From: Oscillospiraceae bacterium | GTDB lineage: Bacteria; Bacillota; Clostridia; Oscillospirales; Oscillospiraceae | Assembly: GCA_916988195.3 (NCBI GenBank) | Contig: CAKASQ030000028.1 | Location: forward strand, 62,001 to 126,000 | Length of the DNA: 64,000 nucleotides | Direction of reading: 5' to 3' | Part shown: piece after piece, positions 16,948 through 25,888 of the stretch | Layout of the letters: each line of letters begins with the position of its first letter | Position numbering within the stretch: position 1 is the stretch's first letter | Translations under genes and position numbers: made by a program | The notes under the pieces: model-generated | Database searches by the model: none | Seen by the model: the letters and a program-made list of their open reading frames with translations, nothing else | Told to the model about the DNA's origin: nothing

Positions 16948-18072
16948 TCAGCCGAGCGTTTCCGCAAACCTTGCCAGCGCGGTGAGGCCGTCTTCCAGCG
17001 TCTTTTTGTCGCAGGCGTAGCCGATGCGCATGCTCTTGGGCTGCTCAAAGCAATCGCCGGGGGTGACGAACGCGCCCGTCTCGTCGTAGAGCCGCTTGCA
17101 GAAGTCATACGACGGCACGTCAAAATCGTAATAGACCAGCGCCGTTGTGCCGGCCTGCGGCTTTGTATAGTAAAAATGCGGATTTTCCGAAATCCACGCG
17201 TCCAGAATCGCGAGATTCTCGCGCACGATGGTCCGGTTGCGGCGCAAAAGCGCGTCCGCGTGGCGAAGAGCGAGAGCAGAGACCGCGTCGTCAAACATCC
17301 CGCAGCTAATTAAGTTGTAATCGCGGTGGGACAAAAATGCGCGCAGCGCTTGCTTATCGTGCGTCGCGATCCAGCCCATGCGAAGACCCGCGAGAGAAAA
17401 GACCTTCGACATGCTGCTGACCGAAATGCCCTTCTCGTAAAGATCGACGATCGACTCGCACCAACCGTCCTCCTGCGTCAGGTTCCGGTACACCTCGTCG
17501 CAGAGCACATACGCGTCCACGCTTCTGGCGACCTCAATGATTCTCCCCAGCAGCTCCCGGGACATCAGCGCGCCCGTCGGGTTGTTGGGGTTATTGACGC
17601 AGATGAGCTTCGTGTTTTCATCCACAAGGGATTTCAGCTCGGCAAGGTCGGGAAGGTATCCGTTTTCCTGCCGCAGGTGCATGAGCCACACGTCCGCGCC
17701 GATGGCCTCGGGGATGGAGTAGAGCTGCTGGTAGGCCGGCATGATGCTCACCACGCCGTCTCCCGGGGAGATGAGCGAGCAGAACACGTGATAATTTGCG
17801 CCCGCCGCACCGTGCGTCGGGATGACCTCGTCTGGCTTGAGGCTCTTATAAAGCCCGCAGACACCCTCGCGCAGGGCCTCGCTTCCCACAATGTCGCCGT
17901 AGGTCAGCCTTCTTGCGCAGAAGCGCTCCAAAAATGCCTGCTTGTCCTCGCCCGCGAGCAAAAACAGCTCGTCAAGAGACACAGAGTCCACACATGTCTC
18001 AGCAATATTGTACCGCGCGCCGTCTTCGTACGCGTTCATCCATTCTTCCACGGCAAAGGGTTTGATGTTCAT
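16948..18072 (-). CDS. PLP-dependent aminotransferase, class I/II
   Basis: 374 residues of the fold type I aminotransferase family. VCVNNPNNPTGALMS-like (LICVNNPNNPTGA), the cofactor Asp in YVLCDEVYR and the Schiff-base Lys in SSMSKVFSLAGLRMGW are all present, as is the C-terminal Arg (MRIGY) that binds the substrate carboxylate. The overall sequence resembles aspartate/aromatic aminotransferase-like proteins with an unassigned substrate. It is transcribed away from the glycine cleavage operon and ends close to the toxin promoter. A specific gene name is not justified. Confidence 0.85.
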   Translation of the reverse strand: MNIKPFAVEEWMNAYEDGARYNIAETCVDSVSLDELFLLAGEDKQAFLERFCARRLTYGDIVGSEALREGVCGLYKSLKPDEVIPTHGAAGANYHVFCSLISPGDGVVSIMPAYQQLYSIPEAIGADVWLMHLRQENGYLPDLAELKSLVDENTKLICVNNPNNPTGALMSRELLGRIIEVARSVDAYVLCDEVYRNLTQEDGWCESIVDLYEKGISVSSMSKVFSLAGLRMGWIATHDKQALRAFLSHRDYNLISCGMFDDAVSALALRHADALLRRNRTIVRENLAILDAWISENPHFYYTKPQAGTTALVYYDFDVPSYDFCKRLYDETGAFVTPGDCFEQPKSMRIGYACDKKTLEDGLTALARFAETLG

Positions 18073-18259
18073 AGCGATGCTCCTTTTATCTGCTGCGTAA
18101 ATCTTACGCCTATGTTTTATCGGGGTTTTCCCGGAATGTCAAGCCTTTTCCGGCGCGTATCCATGATAAACGCTGTGGGAAACTTTTGCACGCTCTGTTT
18201 CATGCCCGTAAAAAATCGCGCCGGGTGCGCCGTTTTTTCCCATTTTGCACAATTTGTTA

Positions 18260-18289
18260 TTGACAGCAAGGCCGGTTTTATATTATATT
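18260..18289 (+). promoter_or_regulatory. Promoter of the glycine cleavage operon
   Basis: TTGACA followed after 18 nt by TATATT in a run of T/A. It lies about 75 nt upstream of the first glycine aptamer. The rest of 18073-18259 shows no other gene. Confidence 0.65.
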
Positions 18290-18362
18290 GGACAGGTAGA
18301 AACCACCTGCGTAGCCAAGACAATTTCTTCTGGCCCCAGCAAGTGCATATCGCCGGATGAAA

Positions 18363-18517
18363 CGGTCAGGAGAGCGCGCACAGCGTTGGTGCGCCACCGA
18401 AGGGGCTCGCGCAAGGAACTCTCAGGTAAAAAGAACTGATCGTGGACGGGACTCTGGAAAGCCGTTTTCGGCACCGAAGAAGCAATCCCTCCGGGGAGAA
18501 TCTTTCAGGTTAGTCAA
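18363..18517 (+). promoter_or_regulatory. Tandem glycine riboswitch
   Basis: Two adjoining glycine aptamers. Aptamer 1 (18363-18442) closes with CGGTCAG/CTGATCG and contains ACCGAAGGGGC and AACTCTCAGGTAAAAAG; aptamer 2 (18443 to about 18517) contains GGACGGGACTCTGGA, CACCGAAGAAGCAA and AATCTTTCAGGTTAG. These conserved blocks are diagnostic. An intrinsic terminator follows at once, so glycine binding most likely prevents termination, raising glycine cleavage when glycine is abundant, as in Bacillus. Confidence 0.93.
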
Positions 18518-18552
18518 CAGAGCGCGCCTTACGTTGGCGCGCTCTGTTTTTT
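18518..18552 (+). terminator. Riboswitch expression-platform terminator
   Basis: Perfect 11-bp stem CAGAGCGCGCC/GGCGCGCTCTG with loop TTACGTT and six T. AGAGCGCGC in its left arm also occurs in aptamer 1 (18371-18379), so the right arm has an alternative partner. Confidence 0.88.
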
Positions 18553-18670
18553 ACTCCCGAAAGGGCGCGGAAAACGGGCTGCCCGCCGCGCGGTCAACGC
18601 AAGAAGTTTTTCCCTCGCAGATAGCGTCAGCTGACGCTAACAACGCAATTTACATTATAAGGAGGAAACT

Positions 18671-21337
18671 ATGAGCGAACTGAAACGGACGATTTTGTAC
18701 CAGGCACATCTCGACGCAGGCGCGACCATGGTCGACTTCGGCGGCTGGGATATGCCCATCCAGTATCCCGAAGGTATCATCGCAGAGCATCTCTACTGCC
18801 GCCGTCACTGCGGCATCTTTGACGTGTCCCACATGGGACGGATCGACGTCGAAGGTCCCGATCAGGTGGCGTTCTTGCAGCATGTGCTTTCCAGCAACGT
18901 GCTTGCGCTCGACCTCAACCAGGCGCAGTACTGCATCATCCCGGACAAGAACGGATACGCCATCGACGACGCGTACCTGTACCGCTTTGAAGAGGGCAAG
19001 TACTTCCTCGTCATCAACGCCGGCAACATCGACAAGGACTGGGCACACCTGATGAACGAAGCGAAGAACTTCGACGTCAAGCTCACGAACGTCTCCGACA
19101 AGTATGCGGCCATCGCCGTGCAGGGCCCGGAATCCAAGAAAATCCTCATGACGCTCTCCGGCGGCCGTCAGCTGACGCCTGAGAATGTCAAGAACGCGCT
19201 GAACAGCCTCACCATGGAGGGTAAGCCCGTCCGCATCGCAAAGACCGGCTATACCGGCGAGCCCATCGGCTACGAGCTGTACTGCAACAGTGAAGATGCC
19301 CGGTACTTCTGGGACCGCCTCATCGAGCTCGGCGCGAAACCCACCGCGCTCGGCGCACGTGACACCACGCGTATGGAAGCCGCGCTCCCGCTCTACGGCC
19401 ACGAAATGGGCGAGTGCGAAATGGGCGGCGAGATTCAGATCTACGCCGTGCCGCTGGCGAAGTTCGCCGTTTCCTTCGACGAGGCCAAGGGCGATTTCAT
19501 CGGCCGCGAACCGCTCAAAAAGCAGTTTGAGGCGCTCAAGAAGATCATGAACCGCGACTATTCCTCGATCGAGGACCTGCCGTACCGCATCCAGCCCATC
19601 TATCTCGAGGGCAAGGGCGTTCTGCGTAAGGGCTTCCCGATCTACTGCAAGGACGCATGGGCTGAGGGCAAGCAGATCGGCTATGTCACCTCCGGCACCA
19701 TGATCCCGTATTACAAGACCGAGGGTCAGGGTCTTGAGAGCGTCTTCACCGACGAGACCGGCAAGCGCTCCATCGGCCTTGCCTACATGGACAGCCGCAT
19801 CTGCCAGGACTTCGACATTGAAATCGACATCCGCGGCCGCCGGCAGCCCGCAAAGGTCGTCGGCTACCATATCCGTCAGGACGCCGCGCCCTATGTCCGC
19901 CCGATTCTTCCCGATGTGAAGATTGAGACGGCTGCTCCCAGCACCGATTCCTACCCCGAGAAGATGAAGAACCTCGTCGCCGCCGCCAAGCAGAACCATC
20001 TGTGGCGCCAGACCGAGTGCATCAACCTCATCCCGTCGGAGAACACGCAGTCCAGAGCCGTCCGGATGCTCTCCGCGTCCGACCCCTGCAACCGCTACGC
20101 CGAGCACAAGAAGCAGAAGGCGTTCTACGACGCAGAGATTTTCTACTATCAGGGCACGGGCTTCATCGCTTCCGTCGAGGCGATGCTCGTTGAGGAAATG
20201 AAAAAGTTCCTCGGCGCGTCGCAGGTAGAAACCCGCGTCACGTCCGGTCAGATGTCGAACACGGCGGTGTTCTCGGCGATGATGGACTTTAAAAACCGCG
20301 TCGACCGCAAGCGCACCCCGCAGCGCCTCGGCTGGGTCATGAACAACCACATTGTCCGCGGCGGCCACCTGTCGGCGCAGCCCATGGGTGCGTTCCACGA
20401 CTACGTCGCCATCGACCCCGTCACGGAAAAGCAGATGGTCGTCAACTTCCCGGTCTGCGAGGATAACCCCTACAAGATCGACGTCGAGAAGACGAAGGTT
20501 CTGCTCGCGCAGTACAAGCCCGAGTTCATCATCTTCGGTAAGTCCATGGTCCTTTATAAAGAGCCGGTCGCCGAAATCCGCAAGTTTGTCGACGAGCAGG
20601 GCATCAAGACCACCATCATGTACGACATGGCGCATGTGCTCGGCCTCATCGGCGATCATTTCCAGAAGCCGTTTGAAGAGGGCGCAGAGATTGTCACGGG
20701 CTCGACCCACAAGACCTTCTTCGGCGCGCAGCGCGGCGTCATCGGCGTGAACTGGAAGCCCGAGGACCTCAAGTGGGGCCTCTGGGAGACCATTGAAACG
20801 CGCACCTTCCCGGGCAGCGTCTCGAACCACCATCTCGGCACGCTCCTTGGCCAGCTGATGGCAGCGTACGAAATGAACGCGTTCAAGGACGAGTACCAGA
20901 AGGCCGTCGTTGAAAACGCAAAGCACTTTGCAAAGTGCCTGGCCGCCGAGGGCCTTGACGTTGCGGGCGATCCTGCCATGGATTACACCGAGACGCACCA
21001 GGTCATCGTCAAGGTCGGCTACGCGCACGGCCCCGAGGTCGCCGATCGTCTGGAGGCCAACAACATCGTCTGCAACTACCAGGCGACCCCCGAGGAGGAG
21101 GGTTTCTCCGCTTCCGGCGCGCTGCGTATGGGCGTGAACGAAATGACCCGCTTCGGCTTCGGCAAGGAAGACTTCGCGAAGCTGGCGCACCTGATTGCCG
21201 ACTGCGTGCTGCATCACGCAAACGTCAAGGAAGAGGTCAAGAAACTCCGCGCAGAGCATCTGGAGATGAAGTACTGCTTCTCCGACAAGGATACCGAAGA
21301 ACTCCTGAACGCCTTCGCTTCCGCGACGGGCATCTGA
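18671..21337 (+). CDS. gcvT-glyA: Fusion of glycine cleavage T protein and serine hydroxymethyltransferase
   Basis: 888 residues, two enzymes in one chain. Residues 1 to about 420 are aminomethyltransferase GcvT (VDFGGWDMPIQYPEG, FDVSHMGRIDV, AKTGYTGEPIGYELYC), which takes the aminomethyl group from lipoyl-GcvH, releasing ammonia and making 5,10-methylene-THF. From about 428 it is an SHMT-like PLP enzyme (INLIPSENTQSRAVRM, VTSGQMSNTAVF, YDMAHVLGLI, and the Schiff-base Lys681 in TGSTHKTFFGAQ), which would use that methylene-THF and glycine to make serine. The SHMT half is divergent: the usual GKRYYGG region is replaced. Translation starts at 18671 after AAGGAGGAAACT. No stop or frameshift lies at the junction. 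First gene of the riboswitch-controlled operon. Confidence 0.92.
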   Translation: MSELKRTILYQAHLDAGATMVDFGGWDMPIQYPEGIIAEHLYCRRHCGIFDVSHMGRIDVEGPDQVAFLQHVLSSNVLALDLNQAQYCIIPDKNGYAIDDAYLYRFEEGKYFLVINAGNIDKDWAHLMNEAKNFDVKLTNVSDKYAAIAVQGPESKKILMTLSGGRQLTPENVKNALNSLTMEGKPVRIAKTGYTGEPIGYELYCNSEDARYFWDRLIELGAKPTALGARDTTRMEAALPLYGHEMGECEMGGEIQIYAVPLAKFAVSFDEAKGDFIGREPLKKQFEALKKIMNRDYSSIEDLPYRIQPIYLEGKGVLRKGFPIYCKDAWAEGKQIGYVTSGTMIPYYKTEGQGLESVFTDETGKRSIGLAYMDSRICQDFDIEIDIRGRRQPAKVVGYHIRQDAAPYVRPILPDVKIETAAPSTDSYPEKMKNLVAAAKQNHLWRQTECINLIPSENTQSRAVRMLSASDPCNRYAEHKKQKAFYDAEIFYYQGTGFIASVEAMLVEEMKKFLGASQVETRVTSGQMSNTAVFSAMMDFKNRVDRKRTPQRLGWVMNNHIVRGGHLSAQPMGAFHDYVAIDPVTEKQMVVNFPVCEDNPYKIDVEKTKVLLAQYKPEFIIFGKSMVLYKEPVAEIRKFVDEQGIKTTIMYDMAHVLGLIGDHFQKPFEEGAEIVTGSTHKTFFGAQRGVIGVNWKPEDLKWGLWETIETRTFPGSVSNHHLGTLLGQLMAAYEMNAFKDEYQKAVVENAKHFAKCLAAEGLDVAGDPAMDYTETHQVIVKVGYAHGPEVADRLEANNIVCNYQATPEEEGFSASGALRMGVNEMTRFGFGKEDFAKLAHLIADCVLHHANVKEEVKKLRAEHLEMKYCFSDKDTEELLNAFASATGI

Positions 21338-21448
21338 TTACATTACGGAACACCTGATCCGGTTGTGAGGGCAGCCGGGTCGGGTTACCCCCGGGAATTT
21401 CCCGGCATCTGATAAACCACAGCAACAAAACTAAGGAGGAAACACATT

Positions 21449-21829
21449 ATGAATTACCCGACTGATCTGAAATACTCCAAGACGCACGAGTGGGTCAAGG
21501 AAGAAGACGGCCTGACTGTTGTCGGCATTTCCGACTTCGCGCAGGACTCCCTTGGCGATATCGTTTTCATCGGCCTTCCGTCCGTCGGTGACACCGTCAC
21601 CATGGGCGAAGCGCTCGGCGATGTGGAATCCGTCAAGGCGGTTTCCGATATCATCTGCCCGGTCACCGGCGTTGTCGAAGAGGTCAACGAAGACCTGGCC
21701 GATGCGCCCGAAAGCCTGAACTCCGATCCGTACGGCTCCTGGATCATCAAGGTCAAGGAAGTCTCCGCTACCGAAGAGCTGCTCGACGCTGCTGCGTACG
21801 AAGCGTTCTGCGCAACCGAGGAGGCGTAA
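21449..21829 (+). CDS. gcvH: Glycine cleavage system H protein
   Basis: 126-residue lipoyl carrier that shuttles the aminomethyl intermediate from P to T protein and electrons to the L protein. The lipoylated Lys63 is in GDVESVKAVSD, flanked by the two beta-strand halves typical of the fold (HEWVKEEDG at the start, SDPYGSWIIKV-like NSDPYGSWIIK near the end). AAGGAGG precedes the ATG. The 111-nt gap after gcvT-glyA holds a GC-rich hairpin (CCGGG...CCCGG) of unknown role. gcvPA follows after 1 nt. Confidence 0.96.
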   Translation: MNYPTDLKYSKTHEWVKEEDGLTVVGISDFAQDSLGDIVFIGLPSVGDTVTMGEALGDVESVKAVSDIICPVTGVVEEVNEDLADAPESLNSDPYGSWIIKVKEVSATEELLDAAAYEAFCATEEA

Positions 21830-21830
21830 T

Positions 21831-23150
21831 ATGGGCTCTTATGTTCCTACCACTGCGGCGGAACGAGAGCAAATGCTGGCACAGGTCGGCGTCAAGTCGC
21901 TGAACGATCTCTACGCGGCAGTGCCGCAGGAGATGTTCCTGCATAACGGCTTGAATCTGCCGGAGGGCCTGAGCGAGCTGGAAGTGCGCGAGAAGGTCAC
22001 TGATCTTGCCGAGAAGAACAAGGTCTTCAAGACCGTCCTTCGCGGCGCGGGCAGCTACCGCCACTTCATTCCCGCCGTCGTCAAATCCGTTACCTCGCGC
22101 GAGGAGCTCGTTACCTGCTATACCCCCTATCAGGCGGAAATCAGCCAGGGCGTTCTGCAGGGCACGTTTGAGTTCCAGACCATGATCTGCGAGCTGACCG
22201 GCATGGACGTCGCGAACGCGTCTCACTACGACGGCGCAACCGCCGCGGCCGAGACCATTCCGATGTGCAAAGAGCGCAAGCGCAACGTCGCCTACGTCTC
22301 CGAGACCACGAACCCGCAGGTCATTGAGGTCATGAAGACCTACTGCTTTGCTTCCAACACCGAGCTCCACGTCGTTCCCGCCAAGGACGGCAAGACCGAC
22401 GCAGAGGCGCTCAAGGCTGCGCTCGGCGAGAATGCCGCGTGCTTCTATGTCCAGCAGCCGAACTTCTTCGGCCAGATCGAAGATACCGTGGCACTTGGCG
22501 AGATCACCCATGCTGCTGGCGCGAAGTTCGTCATGGGCGTGAACCCCATCGCCTGCGCGCTGCTGCCGACGCCTCGTGAGGTCGGCGCGGACGTTGCTGT
22601 CGGCGACGGTCAGCCCCTCGGCCTCGACACCGCGTTCGGCGGCCCGTATCTCGGCTTCATGGCTACCACCAGCGCCATGACCCGCAAGCTCCCCGGCCGT
22701 ATTGTCGGCGAGACGAAGGACGTTGACGGCAAGACCGGCTATGTTCTGACGCTTTCGGCCCGTGAGCAGCACATCCGCCGTGAAAAGGCTTCGTCCAACA
22801 TTTGCTCGAACCAGGCACTGTGCGCCTTCACAGCCGGCGTTTACATGTCCGCGATGGGCGAAGACGGCATGAAGCAGTGCGCGCGTCTTTGCACCTCGAA
22901 GGCCCATTACCTTGCCTCCGAGCTCGAGAAAATCGGCTGCAAGCTGAAGTACACAGGTGAGTTCTTCCATGAATTCGTCACCGAGACGGCCTGCCCCAAC
23001 TGCCGCAAGAAGATCCTCGACGCGCTCGCTGAGAAGAACATCCTCGGCGGCGCAGAGGTAGACGGCGGCATTCTGTGGTGCGTCACAGAGCTCGTCTCCA
23101 AAGAAAAGCTCGACGAAGTGGTCGCAATCGTAAAGGAGGTGCAAGGCTGA
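21831..23150 (+). CDS. gcvPA: Glycine dehydrogenase (decarboxylating) subunit 1
   Basis: N-terminal half of the split P protein, 439 residues, as in most Firmicutes and archaea. Recognisable segments are GAGSYRHFIPAVV, PYQAEISQGVLQG, NASHYDGATAAAE and the late LSAREQHIRREKASSNIC. It pairs with GcvPB to decarboxylate glycine and pass the aminomethyl group to the lipoyl arm of GcvH. The stop overlaps the gcvPB start. Confidence 0.96.
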   Translation: MGSYVPTTAAEREQMLAQVGVKSLNDLYAAVPQEMFLHNGLNLPEGLSELEVREKVTDLAEKNKVFKTVLRGAGSYRHFIPAVVKSVTSREELVTCYTPYQAEISQGVLQGTFEFQTMICELTGMDVANASHYDGATAAAETIPMCKERKRNVAYVSETTNPQVIEVMKTYCFASNTELHVVPAKDGKTDAEALKAALGENAACFYVQQPNFFGQIEDTVALGEITHAAGAKFVMGVNPIACALLPTPREVGADVAVGDGQPLGLDTAFGGPYLGFMATTSAMTRKLPGRIVGETKDVDGKTGYVLTLSAREQHIRREKASSNICSNQALCAFTAGVYMSAMGEDGMKQCARLCTSKAHYLASELEKIGCKLKYTGEFFHEFVTETACPNCRKKILDALAEKNILGGAEVDGGILWCVTELVSKEKLDEVVAIVKEVQG

Positions 23151-24580
23151 TGAAACTGATTTTTGAGCAAGGCGCAGAGGGTCATTGCCTGCATCTTCTC
23201 CCCGCGTGCGACGTTCCGGAGTATACGCTTCCGAACGAGCGCACGACGCCCATTCGTCTGCCCCACGTGAGCGAAAACGAGCTGACCCGTCACTACACCG
23301 CGCTCTGCAAGCGCATCCACGGCGTGAACGACGGCTTCTATCCGCTCGGCTCGTGCACGATGAAGTATAACCCCAAGATCGATGAAGATATGGCGGCGCT
23401 GCCCGGCTTCACGCAGCTGCATCCGCTGCAGCCCGTCCAGACCGCGCAGGGTGCCCTCGAAGCGCTCCACACGCTCGGCTCTGAGCTTGGCGAGGTCTTC
23501 GGCATGGACGCCGTTACCTTCCAGCCCGCAGCAGGCGCGCACGGCGAGTTTACCGGTGTTCTTCTTATCAAGGCCTATCACACCGACTGCGGCGACACGG
23601 CCAGAACGAAGATCATCGTTCCTGACTCTGCCCATGGCACGAACCCCGCGACGGCTGCCATGTGCGGCTATCAGGTCGTCAACATCAAGTCGAACGACAA
23701 GGGCGGCGTTGACCTCGACGCGCTGCGCGCAGCTGTCGGCCCCGATACCGCTGGCCTGATGCTCACGAACCCCAACACCGTCGGCATCTTCGACCCGAAC
23801 ATCCTCGAGATCACGAAGATCGTCCACGACGCTGGTGGCCTTTGCTACTACGACGGCGCGAACCTGAACGCTGTCATGGGCGTTGTCCGTCCCGGCGATA
23901 TGGGCTTCGACTGCATCCACTCGAACCTTCATAAGACCTTCGCTACCCCGCATGGCGGCGGCGGCCCCGGCGCTGGCGCAGTCGGCTGCAAGGAGTTCCT
24001 GCGGAAATACATGCCGGGTCCCCTGGTTGTAGAAAAGGACGGCGCGTATGGCTTTGACTATCCCGAAAAGTCCATCGGCCGCGTGAAGATGTTCTACGGC
24101 AACTTCGACGTGTGCATCAAGGCGCTGACCTACGTGCTGACCCTCGGCAAGGAGGGCATCCCCGAGGCTGCAAAGAACGCTGTTCTGAACGCCAACTACA
24201 TGATGGCGCGCCTGAAGAGCAAGTTCGACATGGCCTATGACGAGATCTGCATGCACGAGTTCGTCATGAACCTGACGCGGCTGCACAAGGAAACGGGCGT
24301 TTCCGCGCTGGATATGGCCAAGGGAATGCTGGACTTCGATCTCCATCCACCCACAATGTACTTCCCGCTCATCGTCCACGAAGCGCTCATGGTCGAGCCC
24401 TGCGAGACAGAGGCCAAGCAGCTCATGGACGAGGTCTGCGACATCTACTGCAAGCTCTACGACATGGCGTACACGGATCCTGAGGCGCTGCATACCGCGC
24501 CGCACAATACCCCGGTCCGCCGTCTGGACGAGGTAGGTGCAGCGAGAAATATGATCCTTCGGTATAACTTCGGCGCATGA
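23150..24580 (+). CDS. gcvPB: Glycine dehydrogenase (decarboxylating) subunit 2
   Basis: PLP-bearing half of the P protein, 476 residues. The Schiff-base Lys262 is in SNLHKTFATPHGGGGPG; YPLGSCTMKYNPK, FQPAAGAHGEFTG and PDSAHGTNPATAAM are also family signatures. The start at 23150 overlaps the gcvPA stop (TGATG) after AAAGGAGGTGC; reading upstream only enters gcvPA. Its stop overlaps the lipoate ligase start, so four genes are translationally chained. Confidence 0.96.
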   Translation: MKLIFEQGAEGHCLHLLPACDVPEYTLPNERTTPIRLPHVSENELTRHYTALCKRIHGVNDGFYPLGSCTMKYNPKIDEDMAALPGFTQLHPLQPVQTAQGALEALHTLGSELGEVFGMDAVTFQPAAGAHGEFTGVLLIKAYHTDCGDTARTKIIVPDSAHGTNPATAAMCGYQVVNIKSNDKGGVDLDALRAAVGPDTAGLMLTNPNTVGIFDPNILEITKIVHDAGGLCYYDGANLNAVMGVVRPGDMGFDCIHSNLHKTFATPHGGGGPGAGAVGCKEFLRKYMPGPLVVEKDGAYGFDYPEKSIGRVKMFYGNFDVCIKALTYVLTLGKEGIPEAAKNAVLNANYMMARLKSKFDMAYDEICMHEFVMNLTRLHKETGVSALDMAKGMLDFDLHPPTMYFPLIVHEALMVEPCETEAKQLMDEVCDIYCKLYDMAYTDPEALHTAPHNTPVRRLDEVGAARNMILRYNFGA

Positions 24581-25563
24581 TCAAACACTTACAAGCTTTC
24601 ATCGGTGCGGGTACCAACCCGCACCGAAACCTCGCAATCGAGGAATATCTGACGGACACCGTGCCGGAAGACACGCTGATCGTCTATCTCTGGCAGAACA
24701 AACATACCGTGGTCATCGGCCGCAACCAGAACGCATGGGCAGAATGCCGCACGGCAGAGCTCGAGCGCGACGGCGGGACGCTTGCAAGGCGGCTTTCCGG
24801 CGGCGGTGCGGTCTACCACGACATGGGGAACCTCAACTTTACGTTCTCTCTTCGCACGGAGGACTATGACCTGAGGCGGCAGCAGAGCGTCATTGTCGAG
24901 GCCTGCCGGATGCTTGGCATTCCCGCCGAAATTTCCGGCCGGAACGACATTCTGACAAACGGCTGCAAATTCTCCGGCAACTCGTTCTACAGCCATAACG
25001 GCTGCTCGTTCCACAACGGAACGCTGCTTCTTTCCGTCGACATGGCAAACCTCGGCAAATACCTGACCCCGTCGAAGGTCAAGCTTGAGAGCAAGGGCGT
25101 TGCGTCCGTTCGCTCGCGCGTCATCAACCTCACCGAGCTTGTCCCGACGCTGACGGTCGCGCAGATGGCAGAAGCCATGGTCAAAGCCGCCGAGAAGGTC
25201 TACGATCTGGAAGCAAAGACACTTTCGGAGACTGACTTTGACGAGGCGGAGATTGAGAAGCGCTATCAGCGGTTTTCAAGCTTCGACTGGAACTACGGCA
25301 AGAGCGTTCCGTGCTCGTTCGAGTGCGCGAAGCGTTTTTCGTGGGGCGAGGTGACGATCCAGCTGGCCGTGAAAAACGGACTGTGCGAGGACGCCGCCGT
25401 CTACTCCGACGCAATGGACGCGGAATTTGCCGCGCCGTTAGCCAAAGCTCTCACCGGCTGCCGTTTCCACTTGGACGAGCTCTGCGCCTGTGTAAAGAGC
25501 GTGTCCGAATGTGCCGCCGTAGCCGACGATCTGTGCCAGCTTCTGCAATCGCAGGAAATTTGA
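24577..25563 (+). CDS. lplA: Lipoate-protein ligase A
   Basis: 328 residues; attaches lipoate to the GcvH lysine using ATP. The catalytic region shows NLAIEEYL, VVIGRNQNAWAEC, the adenylate loop RRLSGGGAVYHDMGNLNF and the Lys-containing NGCKFSGNSFYS. A C-terminal accessory domain follows (from about 240). Placement at the end of the glycine cleavage operon means GcvH and its modifying enzyme share riboswitch control and suggests dependence on scavenged lipoate. A gene for the L protein (lipoamide dehydrogenase) is not in the window. Confidence 0.93.
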   Translation: MIKHLQAFIGAGTNPHRNLAIEEYLTDTVPEDTLIVYLWQNKHTVVIGRNQNAWAECRTAELERDGGTLARRLSGGGAVYHDMGNLNFTFSLRTEDYDLRRQQSVIVEACRMLGIPAEISGRNDILTNGCKFSGNSFYSHNGCSFHNGTLLLSVDMANLGKYLTPSKVKLESKGVASVRSRVINLTELVPTLTVAQMAEAMVKAAEKVYDLEAKTLSETDFDEAEIEKRYQRFSSFDWNYGKSVPCSFECAKRFSWGEVTIQLAVKNGLCEDAAVYSDAMDAEFAAPLAKALTGCRFHLDELCACVKSVSECAAVADDLCQLLQSQEI

Positions 25564-25591
25564 GCGGCACATTCTTTCCAATTCCAAACAG

Positions 25592-25625
25592 AAAAACCGG
25601 GTGGTTCGTACCATCCGGTTTTTTA
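25592..25625 (+). terminator. Terminator of the glycine cleavage operon
   Basis: AAAAACCGGGTGG, loop TTCGTA, CCATCCGGTTTTTT (one G-U pair), 28 nt after the lplA stop. Confidence 0.85.
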
Positions 25626-25806
25626 TGCGCATTTTTCGTGTCACATGCACAGCACTTTCGCATGCGTTTCCTTTTTCTTGCTTCCTGTTATGCAAGTCGA
25701 AATTCATTTTTAGTCACTTTGACGCATCTCCCTGCATTTTTATCTTTCTTTTTCATGTTTTTTGAATTTTGCAGGAATATTTTTTTCATAATTCACGGAA
25801 TACCTC
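25626..25806. other. AT-rich intergenic stretch before the TAXI transporter
   Basis: Runs of T and A, far richer in AT than the genes around it. No credible open frame or operator palindrome was seen. It could act as an upstream promoter element. Confidence 0.4.
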
Positions 25807-25835
25807 TTGCAAATCACCGCCGCATCCTGTATAGT
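25807..25835 (+). promoter_or_regulatory. Promoter of the TAXI-TRAP transporter genes
   Basis: TTGCAA, 17 nt, TATAGT, about 48 nt before the start of the binding-protein gene. Confidence 0.72.
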
Positions 25836-25888
25836 AAAACCCGTGAAAAGAAATCTGTGCGCCCAGCGCACACATAGGAGGATTCTAA

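Noticed and set aside
18650-21259. Minus-strand open frame of 869 codons opposite gcvT-glyA
   Set aside because: Shadow frame caused by the codon bias of the GC-rich sense gene; composition is Leu/Val/Ala/Arg-rich with no family features.
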